Assembly: GCA_017430945.1 (NCBI GenBank)
Contig: JAFRMB010000045.1
Location: forward strand, 1 to 45,595
From: Clostridia bacterium
GTDB taxonomy: Bacteria; Bacillota_A; Clostridia; Christensenellales; Aristaeellaceae
Direction of reading: 5' to 3'
Length of the DNA: 45,595 nucleotides
This document shows positions 16,468 through 24,912 of this stretch, one piece after another; positions within the stretch are counted from its first letter, which is position 1, and each line of letters begins with the position of its first letter. A model generated the notes under the pieces. That model made no database searches. It was not told where the DNA came from and was given only the letters and a program-made list of their open reading frames with translations. The translations under genes and the position numbers were made by a program.

Positions 16468-18147
16468 ATGGTTCGATACCGCACATGGCTGTCGGCACTG
16501 CTGTCGCTGCTGATCGCGATCGTGTTCATCGCGCCGTCGTGTCTGGCTGACACCCCGGCGGATTACGACAAGAACCTTCCGATGCTGTTGTCGGAAGGCC
16601 ATTTGAATGCGCAGGCGGCCGTGCTGATGGACGGCGTGACGGGCGAGGTGCTGTTCCAGAAGAACGCATCCACGCGGATGTATCCGGCGTCCACCACCAA
16701 GGTCATGACGCTGATGCTCGCGCTGGAAAGCGGCATCAGCCTCGATCTGCCGGTCATCATACCTCAGCAGGCTTCGCAGATACCTGCGGATTCCACGCTC
16801 GTGCCGGTCTTCCCGCGGGATCAGCTCACCTTCAGAGACCTGCTCTACGGCTTTATGCTGTCCTCAGGCAACGACGGTGCGAATGCCGTGGCGGTACTGG
16901 TTTCGGGCAGCCTCGAAGCATTCGTCCAGCGCATGAATGACCGCGCCGCTGAACTGGGCTGTAAAAACACGCATTTTTCGAATGCGCATGGCTACCACGA
17001 TGCAGATCATTACACCACCGCGGAGGACCTGGCGCTGATCACACGGGAGGCGCTCAAGTCCGGCATTTTTCGCAGCATCGTCGGCTGCCGTCAGTATACG
17101 CTGACCATACAGCGCGACGGCGGCACCGTGACGCCGCGCGTGGTCAACACCAACCTGATGCTGCGCGATGACTCCACGTATTTCTATAAGGACTGCATCG
17201 GCGTAAAGACGGGCACCCACAGCCGCGCCGGGAACTGCTTTGTGGGCGCGGCGGAGCGCGACGGCATCCAATTGATCTCCGTGGTCCTGAGATGCCCTCA
17301 GTCCAACCAGAAATGGGTGGACACCAGGCGCCTGTTCGATTACGGCTACACCCGTTATACCGCCTATACCCTGGATCAGATGTTTGGATTTGCGCGCGAC
17401 AGGATCGCCACGGTGAAGGTGTCGAACGCCATAGAGTCCGATCCCAAAGGCGGCGCTCTGGACCTCGACATCGCACAGGTGAGCAATCAGGAATACATCC
17501 GAATGGTGGCCTCGGACAACGAACAGGCCATGGAGGACGCCATCAGCGACTTCGTCACCCGTTCCATGCTCACCATCACCCACAATATGGTCGCGCCCGT
17601 CTCCGAGGGCGAGGTCGTCGGTCAATTCCGCTATGTCGCGCAGAGCGGCGAGGAGATTACCGCACTGCTGATCGCGGGGCGTTCCATCGAAGCGCAGCCG
17701 CCCAGATTCACGCTGACCGACTTCTTCCCGTTCCTGCAGAGGCTGGAGGATCCGCTGGTGCAGGCGCTGCTCATCGCGGCGGCCGCGCTGATCGTGCTGC
17801 TCATACTTGCCGGCATCCTGCGCAGGGCGAGCCGGCAGAAACGGCGCAGCGAGATCTACGAAGTGCGCAAGCGCGAAAAGCTGCGGGATGATCGCAGCCG
17901 CACGCAGCGCCGCCTGGAGGCCCGCAGGCGCAGCCGGGAGCGCTTTGACGGGCGCAGGAAGCGCTATGACCACTACTTCGACGACGATGACGATGATGAT
18001 CTCACGTTTGACGGATACGACGAAGAAGACGACGGGTCCGGTGATCCCGACCGGGACCCGTACGACGAATACGACGAATACGACGAATACGACGACTATG
18101 ACGACTATGACGATCAGGGCGTGCGCAGGATCCGGAACAGGAAGTGA
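16468..18147 (+). CDS. D-alanyl-D-alanine carboxypeptidase (DacF/PBP5 family), second copy with acidic cytoplasmic tail
   Basis: Paralogue of the preceding enzyme with the same activity expected. The ATG at 16468 follows GAGGT; signal peptide YRTWLSALLSLLIAIVFIAP with cleavage near CLA. Motifs are STTK (Ser75, Lys78), SGNDGAN and KTG (Lys247 in GVKTGTH). The beta domain runs to about residue 410, then comes a membrane helix (ALLIAAAALIVLLILAGILR). Unlike copy one, a tail of about 110 residues follows. It is first strongly basic (many Arg, Lys), then acidic, with seven Asp in a row and six YDE/YDD tandem triplets, and a short basic end. By topology this tail is cytoplasmic. Such a charged tail is not part of the usual PBP5 layout and may bind an internal partner. 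Length 559. Confidence 0.95.
   Translation: MVRYRTWLSALLSLLIAIVFIAPSCLADTPADYDKNLPMLLSEGHLNAQAAVLMDGVTGEVLFQKNASTRMYPASTTKVMTLMLALESGISLDLPVIIPQQASQIPADSTLVPVFPRDQLTFRDLLYGFMLSSGNDGANAVAVLVSGSLEAFVQRMNDRAAELGCKNTHFSNAHGYHDADHYTTAEDLALITREALKSGIFRSIVGCRQYTLTIQRDGGTVTPRVVNTNLMLRDDSTYFYKDCIGVKTGTHSRAGNCFVGAAERDGIQLISVVLRCPQSNQKWVDTRRLFDYGYTRYTAYTLDQMFGFARDRIATVKVSNAIESDPKGGALDLDIAQVSNQEYIRMVASDNEQAMEDAISDFVTRSMLTITHNMVAPVSEGEVVGQFRYVAQSGEEITALLIAGRSIEAQPPRFTLTDFFPFLQRLEDPLVQALLIAAAALIVLLILAGILRRASRQKRRSEIYEVRKREKLRDDRSRTQRRLEARRRSRERFDGRRKRYDHYFDDDDDDDLTFDGYDEEDDGSGDPDRDPYDEYDEYDEYDDYDDYDDQGVRRIRNRK
18061..18114 (+). repeat. Six tandem 9-base units coding Tyr-Asp-Glu/Asp
   Basis: Units of TACGACGAA (three copies) and TACGACGAC/TATGACGAC/TATGACGAT (three copies) in frame at the end of the second carboxypeptidase gene. 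The near-identity of the units suggests recent slippage expansion, so copy number may differ between strains. Confidence 0.85.
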
Positions 18148-18181
18148 ACCCGTACCCTGGTGAACGACGGAGGAGAGGGCC

Positions 18182-18478
18182 ATGCCAAGGCTGTGGGCGA
18201 GGATCATCGATCGGCAAAGGATCGTGCGGCAGGATACCCGGGAATGTCATCAGGGAGATGTGGGAGACGCACTGACGGACCTCTGCCGCGAATTTGACAT
18301 ACCCCGGCCGATCTGGCTGGAAAAGCACGAGCGTGAATTCGCCGAATTCGGCCGAACGCGCTTCCTGCCGGAGCACTTCATGGAGGACGTCAGCTTCCAG
18401 AGGCTCGAGATCGAATACCTGGAGGATGACGACAGGAGCCGGCGAAGCCGCGACCCGCGCAATCAGTTCGGCGACTGA
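18182..18478 (+). CDS. Conserved-looking 98-residue protein, function unknown
   Basis: A small soluble protein with no signal peptide or membrane segment. GGAGGAGAGGGCC precedes the ATG by a good distance, and the gene sits 34 bases after the carboxypeptidase, so the two are likely co-transcribed. The opening MPRLWARIIDRQRIVRQDT and the core DIPRPIWLEKHEREFAEF, RTRFLPEHFMEDVSFQRLEIEYLE have the texture of a conserved domain: many aromatic and charged residues at regular spacing. The end is low-complexity (DDDRSRRSRDPR). I recall similar short proteins in Clostridia but cannot name a family or give a function. Confidence 0.72.
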   Translation: MPRLWARIIDRQRIVRQDTRECHQGDVGDALTDLCREFDIPRPIWLEKHEREFAEFGRTRFLPEHFMEDVSFQRLEIEYLEDDDRSRRSRDPRNQFGD

Positions 18479-18542
18479 CGCCCAGCTTTCAGATATCGGG
18501 CACACACGGAAGGACAGAGGTTCGAATGGGGGAGTCTGTCTT

Positions 18543-21230
18543 ATGAAGAGCAGGATGATCGCGCTTGCGCTGGCGGTATGCCTTGCTTTGACATGCGCAC
18601 TGGCTGAGGCGCCCGACGAGCCGGAAGAGGTCGAAAACGATCTCCTGTATGATGAAGTGCCTGAGGTGACCTGCGAGCTTGCCGATACGGACGACGCGGC
18701 AGATGACGATACAGCGCTGACGATCGACGAATGCCCGCCGATCGATGAAGGCGTGGCGATCTCTGAACAGGACGAAGCACCAGCCGCAGCTGCGGGCGAT
18801 GGCTCCCATGCGGACGACGGGGCGCCTGTGCAGGAAGGTGACGCGCCGGACGAAACAGGAGCTCAGATGCCGGCAGACGTCGAACAGGATCGCGGCGATG
18901 ATCGGCCGTTCGACGATGCCGAACAGGACTTCAGCGATGATCGGCCATCTGACGGTGCGGAGCCGGAAAGCGACGAAGATCCTATCCTGTTCGAAGCCGA
19001 TGACGGAGATCAGCCGCCGGCTGAAGGGTCTTCTGACCCGGATCCCGTCGGACCGGCGCTTGCCTTTCGTACCGACGTGATCCGGATCGGGCTGGGTGAG
19101 AAGCTGCCGCTGGCGGACTACATGACCGATGTACCCACGCTTGCCGGTCTCGTCTGGTCCAGCAGCAAAAGCGGCACGGTGTCGGTGTCGGCCGACAGCA
19201 TCGCCAAAGGGCGCAGGAAGGGCAAGGCGGTCATCACCGTGTCCGACGGCAACGGCGCGACGGCGACGTGCACCGTACAGGTCGTCAAGGCGCCGAAGAA
19301 GATCAGCCTCAATGCAAAGCGCGTGACGCTGGGATACGACGATGGGTCTGACGGCAGACCCATGGCGGCGATGCGCTTTCAGCTGAAGCCGAAACTGTCC
19401 AAAGGCTCTGCGTCGCGGATCACATACAGCGGCTATGACAAGACCATCATCGACGTATCACCCGAAGGTCTCGTCACGCCGCTCAAGACGGGCAGGACGA
19501 CGGTCACGGCGAAGACCTTTAACAAGAAGAAAGCCACCTGCACAGTCAGCGTCATTCCCGCCCCGAATGAGATCGGGTTGAACCGCGGCACTGTGACGAT
19601 CGGCGTTGATCAGAGCTTTGCGCTGAAAGCCGTGCTGCCCAAGGGCACGGCCGCTTCCATGACCTGGTCGGAAGACGGATCCGGCCATGTCACGGTGGAT
19701 GGCTCAGGGCGTATCAAGGGGATAGCTCCCGGTGAGGCCGTCGTCACGGCGACGGCCTTCAACGGCGTGACCGCCACATGCGATGTCTGCGTTTGCGAGC
19801 GGCCGCAGGTCATGTCCAACGTGCCGGGCTCGCTGGTCATCGGCGTCAAGGAAAAGGACGTGAAGCTGGCGCCGACGTTCGATTCGGGCACGCTCGACGG
19901 CGCCTGCAGCTTCAGGGTCATCAAAGGCAAGCGCTATGCGAAGGTGAGCGGCAGCGGCGTCGTGACGGGCGTCAAAAAGGGCAAGGCGAAGATAAGGATC
20001 ACATCCTACAACAGGATCGTGAAAGATGTATCCGTCACGGTCAGGAAAGCGCCGAAGAGCGTGAGCATCGGAGCGAGGCAGCTCGTGATCGAGCAGGGTG
20101 AAGGTTGGCAGCTCAAGCCGACGTGTCCGAAGGGGCAGGGCAGCGCCTTCCGGTTCTCAAGCTCGGACGACACGGTCGCAACGGTCGATGACAGCGGCCT
20201 GGTCTCCGGCGTCAGCGTCGGGAGCGCCTCGATCGAGGTATACACATTCAACGGCAAAAAGGATACGTGTGAAGTCAAGGTCGTCGCCCCTGCGGCTTCC
20301 ATCAGCATGCCGGAAAGCGCATCGCTCGTGACATCCCTGTATGAGGATTTCGAGATCCAGATCACAGATGTAACCGGAGAAGCGTATGCCGGCGTGCCTG
20401 TCGTGACGTTTTCGCCGTCCGGCATCGCATCCTACAAAGCCGGCAGGCTGCGCGGCATCAAGGCGGGCCAAGGGCAGATGACCGTGAGGGCCGGCAACGT
20501 TACGGCGACATGCGATCTCGACGTGGTCTCCTATCGCTCGCTGCATCCCGTCAAGTCCATCGCGCACAGGGGCGCGAGCGGATATTATCCGGAGAATACG
20601 CTCGCGGCGTTCGCACACGCTGCGGAGCATGGCGCGGACGGCATCGAGCTCGACGTGCATACCACGAAGGACGGCATCCAGATCGTGAACCACAATGCGA
20701 CGGTCGCCGTGAAAAAGAACAATAAGGAATACGAATACCCCATCACGGAGTACACCTACGCCGAACTCAAGGAGAAAAAGCCCAGCCTCTGCACGCTGGA
20801 CGAGGCGCTGGATGTGGTGGCCGCTTCCGGGTGCGACCTGCACCTTGAGATGAAAGATTCTGCTGACGGGGCGAAGTGCGTGGAGCTCGTAAAGCAGCAT
20901 GGCATGGAGGATCGCACGGTGTATTTTTCCTTCTACGATCCCCAGCTTCGGCAGGTATACGGCGCGGACCCCACGGCTTTCCTGGGCAAGTCTCTGAGTT
21001 ATTCGCCCAAGGATGCCGAGACGCAACGGCTCAAGGACGATCTGCATCTGTCGTTCCTGGTGGCGTACAGAAAGACGACCACCCGGGCGAACGTGGACGC
21101 CTGGCACGGCATGGGGCTGAAGGTCTGCATCTGGACAGTAAACGACCGGAAGGAGGCGAAGAAGTTCAGCGATATGGGCGTGGACTTCATCCTGAGCAAT
21201 TATCCCAACTATGTCGCGGATGCGCGATAA
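18543..21230 (+). CDS. Secreted glycerophosphodiester phosphodiesterase with six BIG2 domains
   Basis: An 895-residue exported protein. GGGGGAG and the ATG at 18543 fix the start; the frame is open far upstream but without a signal. The signal peptide (KSRMIALALAVCLALTCALA) is followed by a strongly acidic segment of about 130 residues (many DD, DE, repeated DDRP). Six bacterial Ig-like group 2 domains follow from about 175 to 660, each ending with a pattern such as GKAVITVSDGNGATATCTVQV. The last 225 residues are a GDPD domain: HRGASGYYPENT (His675), GIELDVHTTKDG, NHNATV and HLEMKD. GDPD enzymes cleave glycerophosphodiesters to glycerol-3-phosphate and an alcohol; some act on teichoic-acid-like polymers. 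The usual HD after the ELD motif is HN here. BIG2 arrays suggest surface display. Substrate unknown. Confidence 0.88.
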   Translation: MKSRMIALALAVCLALTCALAEAPDEPEEVENDLLYDEVPEVTCELADTDDAADDDTALTIDECPPIDEGVAISEQDEAPAAAAGDGSHADDGAPVQEGDAPDETGAQMPADVEQDRGDDRPFDDAEQDFSDDRPSDGAEPESDEDPILFEADDGDQPPAEGSSDPDPVGPALAFRTDVIRIGLGEKLPLADYMTDVPTLAGLVWSSSKSGTVSVSADSIAKGRRKGKAVITVSDGNGATATCTVQVVKAPKKISLNAKRVTLGYDDGSDGRPMAAMRFQLKPKLSKGSASRITYSGYDKTIIDVSPEGLVTPLKTGRTTVTAKTFNKKKATCTVSVIPAPNEIGLNRGTVTIGVDQSFALKAVLPKGTAASMTWSEDGSGHVTVDGSGRIKGIAPGEAVVTATAFNGVTATCDVCVCERPQVMSNVPGSLVIGVKEKDVKLAPTFDSGTLDGACSFRVIKGKRYAKVSGSGVVTGVKKGKAKIRITSYNRIVKDVSVTVRKAPKSVSIGARQLVIEQGEGWQLKPTCPKGQGSAFRFSSSDDTVATVDDSGLVSGVSVGSASIEVYTFNGKKDTCEVKVVAPAASISMPESASLVTSLYEDFEIQITDVTGEAYAGVPVVTFSPSGIASYKAGRLRGIKAGQGQMTVRAGNVTATCDLDVVSYRSLHPVKSIAHRGASGYYPENTLAAFAHAAEHGADGIELDVHTTKDGIQIVNHNATVAVKKNNKEYEYPITEYTYAELKEKKPSLCTLDEALDVVAASGCDLHLEMKDSADGAKCVELVKQHGMEDRTVYFSFYDPQLRQVYGADPTAFLGKSLSYSPKDAETQRLKDDLHLSFLVAYRKTTTRANVDAWHGMGLKVCIWTVNDRKEAKKFSDMGVDFILSNYPNYVADAR

Positions 21231-21264
21231 GGCTGTTAAAATATCGCGTCCCGCGCACATGGGA

Positions 21265-21294
21265 TTGACGTTTGTCGGCTGTTCGTGTTATAAT
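21265..21294 (+). promoter_or_regulatory. Promoter of the T-box/valS transcript
   Basis: TTGACG (21265-21270), 18 bases and TATAAT (21289-21294), with transcription expected to begin near 21301, right before the T-box leader. Confidence 0.75.
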
Positions 21295-21300
21295 GCGTTC

Positions 21301-21540
21301 TGTCGATGACGAAGAGGAGTAGCTCCCGCATTCCTCCAGAGAGCGCTGCCCGAGGGCTGCAAGGCTGCGCAGGATCCTGGGAGAGCGAAGGTCGCTTCGG
21401 AGACGGGACGGGTGAACGGAGTAGCCCGACGGGGCGCGCCCCTTACAGCGAAAAGAGGGCCCGGCGGCAGGTCGGGCTGAACCGAGGTGGTACCGCGGAG
21501 CGATCCGCCCTTGTGGGGCGGCGCTCCGCGTATTGTTTTG
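21301..21540 (+). promoter_or_regulatory. T-box riboswitch leader (valine)
   Basis: A tRNA-sensing leader that lets transcription continue when uncharged tRNA-Val is bound. The T-box core AGGTGGTACCGCGG lies at 21485-21498. Stem I landmarks are GAAGAGGAGTAG near 21309 and AGAGAGC near 21339. The specifier is not certain; GUC at 21391-21393, in GCGAAGGTCGCTTCGG, best matches the usual position and encodes Val. The terminator form pairs GCGGAGCG with CGCTCCGC around a GC-rich inner stem (about 21494-21530) and ends in TATTGTTTTG; the T-box sequence forms the competing antiterminator. Confidence 0.93.
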
Positions 21541-21561
21541 CCTGAGAAAGGGGGCGATCGC

Positions 21562-21816
21562 ATGTCGGGAGAGCGCAGACGCGCGGGCGGCTGGCTGCTG
21601 CCGGTGATCGTTGTGGCGGTCGGTGCGTTGTTTCTGTTGAACGGCGTTCAGAATGGCACGCTGAAGCCTGTGTCTCTGAAGCCGGTCAATCTCGCCGGTC
21701 TGGCCGTGATGGCCGCCGGGATCATCGCGGTGATCGCAGGCAGGCGGACGCCGCTCATGAAGCTTGCGGGCGTATTCATCTGCGGCGCGGGCGCGATCAT
21801 GGTCATCTGTCTTTGA
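21562..21816 (+). CDS. Small membrane protein of 84 residues between T-box and valS
   Basis: Predicted integral membrane protein with three hydrophobic spans (about 10-28, 43-60 and 66-84) and a basic N-terminus (MSGERRRAGG). The ATG at 21562 has AAAGGGGGC upstream; the longer frame from 21487 starts inside the T-box core and is not credible. The second loop contains the short repeat LKPVSLKPVN. It lies between the T-box terminator and valS (33 bases before the valS start), so it should be made only when tRNA-Val charging is low. I do not recognise the family. It is not an amino-acid transporter; it is far too small. Confidence 0.7.
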   Translation: MSGERRRAGGWLLPVIVVAVGALFLLNGVQNGTLKPVSLKPVNLAGLAVMAAGIIAVIAGRRTPLMKLAGVFICGAGAIMVICL

Positions 21817-21848
21817 CGTTCATATAAGGTATTGGAGGGGATCGCAAC

Positions 21849-24578
21849 ATGGAGACCAAGCAGGATTTCACGATGGAAAAAGTGTTCCAGCCGAGTCAGG
21901 TGGAAGGGCGCATCTACGAGATGTGGGAAAACTCGGGCGCTTTCCAGCCGGTAAAGGATGAGAGCAAAAAGCCGTTCGTCATCGTCATGCCGCCGCCGAA
22001 CATCACCGGCCAGCTGCACATCGGCCACGCGCTCGACGAGATGCCTCAGGACGTGCTGATCCGCTACCATCGCATGAAGGGCGATCCGACGCTGTGGGTG
22101 CCCGGCACCGACCACGCCGCCATCGCCACAGAAGTGAAGGTGGTGGATGCGCTGCGCAAGGAAGGCCTGAGCAAGCAGGCGGTCGGGCGTGAAAAGTTCC
22201 TTGAGCGCACTTGGGAGTGGAAGCGCGAGTACGGCGGCCGCATCGTTCGCCAGCTGCGCAAGCTGGGCGTGTCCTGCGACTGGAGCCGCGAACGCTTCAC
22301 GATGGACGAAGGCCTCTCCCGCGCCGTGCGCGAGTCGTTCGTGCGCCTGTACGAAAAGGATCTGATCTATCGCGGCAGCCGCATGATCAACTGGTGTCCC
22401 TGCTGCAAGACGTCGCTGTCTGACGCCGAAGTGGAGTACGTCGCAAAGGACGGCCACTTCTGGCACATCCTCTATCCCGTGAAGGAGACCGGAGAGCTGC
22501 TGGAGCTGGCGACGACCCGCCCGGAGACCATGCTGGGCGACACGGCGGTGGCCATCAACCCCGATGATCCCCGCTACGCGCATCTGCACGGCTGCCACGT
22601 GATCCTGCCGCTCATCGACAAGGAGATCCCCATCGTTTGCGACGAGCATGCCGACATGGAAAAAGGCACCGGCGTCGTGAAGATCACCCCGGCTCACGAC
22701 CCCAACGACTTCGAGGTCGGCAAGCGCCACGACCTGCCCATGGTCCGCGTGTTCACCTATGACGGCTTCATGACGGGCGCAAAGGACGCGGCGGAGAACG
22801 CAGAGCTGATCGCAAGCGGCAGAGCCACTGTGGACGAGCCGACCGTGCTGGATTGCGGCAAGTATGCCGGTATGTCCACCGCCGATGCGAGAAAGGCCAT
22901 CGTGGAGGACCTGAAGGCGCGCGGACTGCTCAAGTCCGTCGAGCCGCTGAGCCACGAGGTCGGCACGTGCTACCGCTGTCACAACACGCTGGAGCCCATG
23001 GTCTCCAAGCAGTGGTTCGTAAAGATGGAGCCTCTGGCGCGGCCGGCTGCCGCGGCTGCCCGCTCCGGCGAGCTTCGCTTCATCCCCGAGCGCTTTGAAA
23101 AGACGTATCTCAACTGGATGGACAACACCCGCGACTGGTGCATCAGCCGCCAGCTGTGGTGGGGCCATCGCATCCCGGCCTTCTACTGCGACGACTGCGG
23201 CGAGACCTTCGTGACGCGCGAGGATATCACGACCTGCCCGAAGTGCGGCAAGCCCGTCTACCAGGATGAGGACGTGCTGGACACCTGGTTCTCCTCGGCG
23301 CTGTGGCCGTTCTCCACGCTCGGCTGGCCGGACGACACCGATGACTTCAGGTACTACTATCCCAACACCGTGCTGAGCTGCGGCTATGATATCATCTTCT
23401 TCTGGCTGGCGCGCATGGTGTTCTCGGGCATCGAGCAGACCGGGAAGTGCCCGTTCGGCGTCGCGCTGATGCACGGCATCGTCAGGGACGCGCTGGGGCG
23501 CAAGATGTCCAAGTCGCTCGGCAACGGCATTGACCCCATCGAGGTCATCGACAAATACGGCACGGACGCGCTGCGCTTCTCGCTGATGATGGGCGTGGCG
23601 CCCGGCAGCGACATCCGCATGTCCGATGAAAAGCTGGAGTCGTTCCGCAATTTCGCCAACAAGATCTGGAACGCCAGCCGCTTCGTGCTGATGAACCTGC
23701 AGGGCTTCGAGCCGCAGGGCATCGATATCGCAAAGCTGTCCATGTCCGACAAGTGGATCCTGACGCGCTACCAGGATGCGGTGCGCGGCGTCACCGAAAA
23801 TCTGGAGGGCTATGATCTGGGGCTTGCGGCCACCAAGCTGTATGACTTCGTGTGGTCGACGTTCTGCGACTGGTACATCGAGATGGCGAAGCAGGGCCTC
23901 TATGCCGAGGAGGGCGACGTCAAGAAGACCACCCAGGAAGTGCTGCTGTATGTGCTGACCGGCATGCTGAAGCTGCTGCATCCCTACATGCCTTTCATCA
24001 CCGAAGAGGTCTACGGCTATCTGCCGAACGTGGAGGGCATGCTGATCACCGCTGCCTGGCCGGAGGTGAGGCCCGAGTACGATTTCCCGGAGGGCGCATC
24101 CAGCATGGAAGGCATCATGGAGGTCATCCGCGCGATCCGGAATCTCCGTGCGGAGATGAACGTGCAGCCCGGACGCAAGGCGACGCTGATCGCCCGACCC
24201 CATGCGGGCTGGACGCAGGTGATCTCCGACGCGGCCGGCTATTTCGGGCGGCTGGCGAACGCCAACGCGCTCGTGTTCCTGACTGAGGGCGAGGCCAATC
24301 CGGAAAAGTCCGCATCCTTCGTGACGGAGGCCGGCGAGTTCTTCATGCCCCTGGGCGAACTGGTGGATGTGGACAAGGAGCTCAAGCGGCTGACGAAGGA
24401 CCTGAAGGGCCTGGAGGGCGAGATCGCCCGCGCCGAAAAGATGCTCGGCAATCCCGGTTTCGTCAGCAAAGCGCCCGCGCAGCTGGTGGAAAACGAGAAG
24501 GAAAAACTCAACACCAACCGCGGTCTGCTCGAAAAGCTCAAGGCCCGTATCGCCGAGATGGAGAGCCTGAAGCAGTGA
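21849..24578 (+). CDS. valS: Valyl-tRNA synthetase
   Basis: Class I aminoacyl-tRNA synthetase that charges tRNA-Val in the cytoplasm. The 909 residues are full length. The HIGH signature is in NITGQLHIGHALDE (His57-His60), the connective-peptide editing domain contains TTRPETMLGDTA and DPNDFEVGKRH, a zinc-like CDDCGETF...CPKCGKP pair sits in the middle (about 453-475), and KMSKS begins at Lys552. The anticodon-binding helical domain follows, then the C-terminal coiled-coil arm typical of ValS (VDVDKELKRLTKDLKGLE to the end). GGAGGGGATCGCAAC precedes the ATG. Regulation by the upstream T-box is clear, with a strong terminator after the stop. Confidence 0.98.
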   Translation: METKQDFTMEKVFQPSQVEGRIYEMWENSGAFQPVKDESKKPFVIVMPPPNITGQLHIGHALDEMPQDVLIRYHRMKGDPTLWVPGTDHAAIATEVKVVDALRKEGLSKQAVGREKFLERTWEWKREYGGRIVRQLRKLGVSCDWSRERFTMDEGLSRAVRESFVRLYEKDLIYRGSRMINWCPCCKTSLSDAEVEYVAKDGHFWHILYPVKETGELLELATTRPETMLGDTAVAINPDDPRYAHLHGCHVILPLIDKEIPIVCDEHADMEKGTGVVKITPAHDPNDFEVGKRHDLPMVRVFTYDGFMTGAKDAAENAELIASGRATVDEPTVLDCGKYAGMSTADARKAIVEDLKARGLLKSVEPLSHEVGTCYRCHNTLEPMVSKQWFVKMEPLARPAAAAARSGELRFIPERFEKTYLNWMDNTRDWCISRQLWWGHRIPAFYCDDCGETFVTREDITTCPKCGKPVYQDEDVLDTWFSSALWPFSTLGWPDDTDDFRYYYPNTVLSCGYDIIFFWLARMVFSGIEQTGKCPFGVALMHGIVRDALGRKMSKSLGNGIDPIEVIDKYGTDALRFSLMMGVAPGSDIRMSDEKLESFRNFANKIWNASRFVLMNLQGFEPQGIDIAKLSMSDKWILTRYQDAVRGVTENLEGYDLGLAATKLYDFVWSTFCDWYIEMAKQGLYAEEGDVKKTTQEVLLYVLTGMLKLLHPYMPFITEEVYGYLPNVEGMLITAAWPEVRPEYDFPEGASSMEGIMEVIRAIRNLRAEMNVQPGRKATLIARPHAGWTQVISDAAGYFGRLANANALVFLTEGEANPEKSASFVTEAGEFFMPLGELVDVDKELKRLTKDLKGLEGEIARAEKMLGNPGFVSKAPAQLVENEKEKLNTNRGLLEKLKARIAEMESLKQ

Positions 24579-24600
24579 TGTGACCCCGCCGTACCGCATC

Positions 24601-24637
24601 CGCCCCGCCCGGCCGACAGAGCCCGGCGGGGCGTTTT
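24601..24637 (+). terminator. Terminator of valS
   Basis: CGCCCCGCCCGGC (24601-24613) pairs with GCCCGGCGGGGCG (24621-24633) with one internal mismatch; TTTT follows. It ends the T-box transcript 22 bases after the valS stop. Confidence 0.9.
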
Positions 24638-24912
24638 ATGCGCGGACGATGGTCCATATGCATGTGCCTCCGGAGAGGGGATACAATATTAAAATTTGAA
24701 AACTAAAGGATTTTTGCAGATCGGCGTTGTATATATTAAAGGCACTGTTTCAGATGTTGCGCCCGATGATCCCGCACACATGAAACAGTGACTTGTTACT
24801 TTTTTATGCGATTTATTAAGATTTGCAGGAAAAACGGTGTATTTGGCGAATAATCCATATCGTCGACGCCGTTTTGACGACACAGCCGGATCGAACGAGT
24901 GTGGGGGATCGT
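24638..24912. other. AT-rich gap before dnaG with one long hairpin
   Basis: No gene is visible here. The notable element is a 10-bp perfect stem, CACTGTTTCA (24743-24752) with TGAAACAGTG (24781-24790). Its 28-base loop can pair further through GCG/CGC, and a run of six or more T follows about ten bases later (near 24799-24805). It could be a terminator, the end of a short RNA, or a leader structure for the dnaG transcript. A TATATT hexamer lies a few bases upstream, but no matching -35 is seen. No convincing dnaG promoter was found. Confidence 0.4.

Noticed and set aside
18061..18114. Tandem repeats as a possible CRISPR or satellite
   Set aside because: Units are nine bases without spacers and stay in frame inside a gene; this is a coding repeat.
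21487..21561. Upstream extension of the small membrane protein into the T-box
   Set aside because: It would start inside the T-box core and translate the terminator; the ATG at 21562 has its own ribosome site.
21648..24599. A 983-codon open frame antisense to valS
   Set aside because: Long antisense frames are common in GC-rich genes. Its translation is rich in His, Arg and Ala with no domain, and valS on the other strand is unmistakable.
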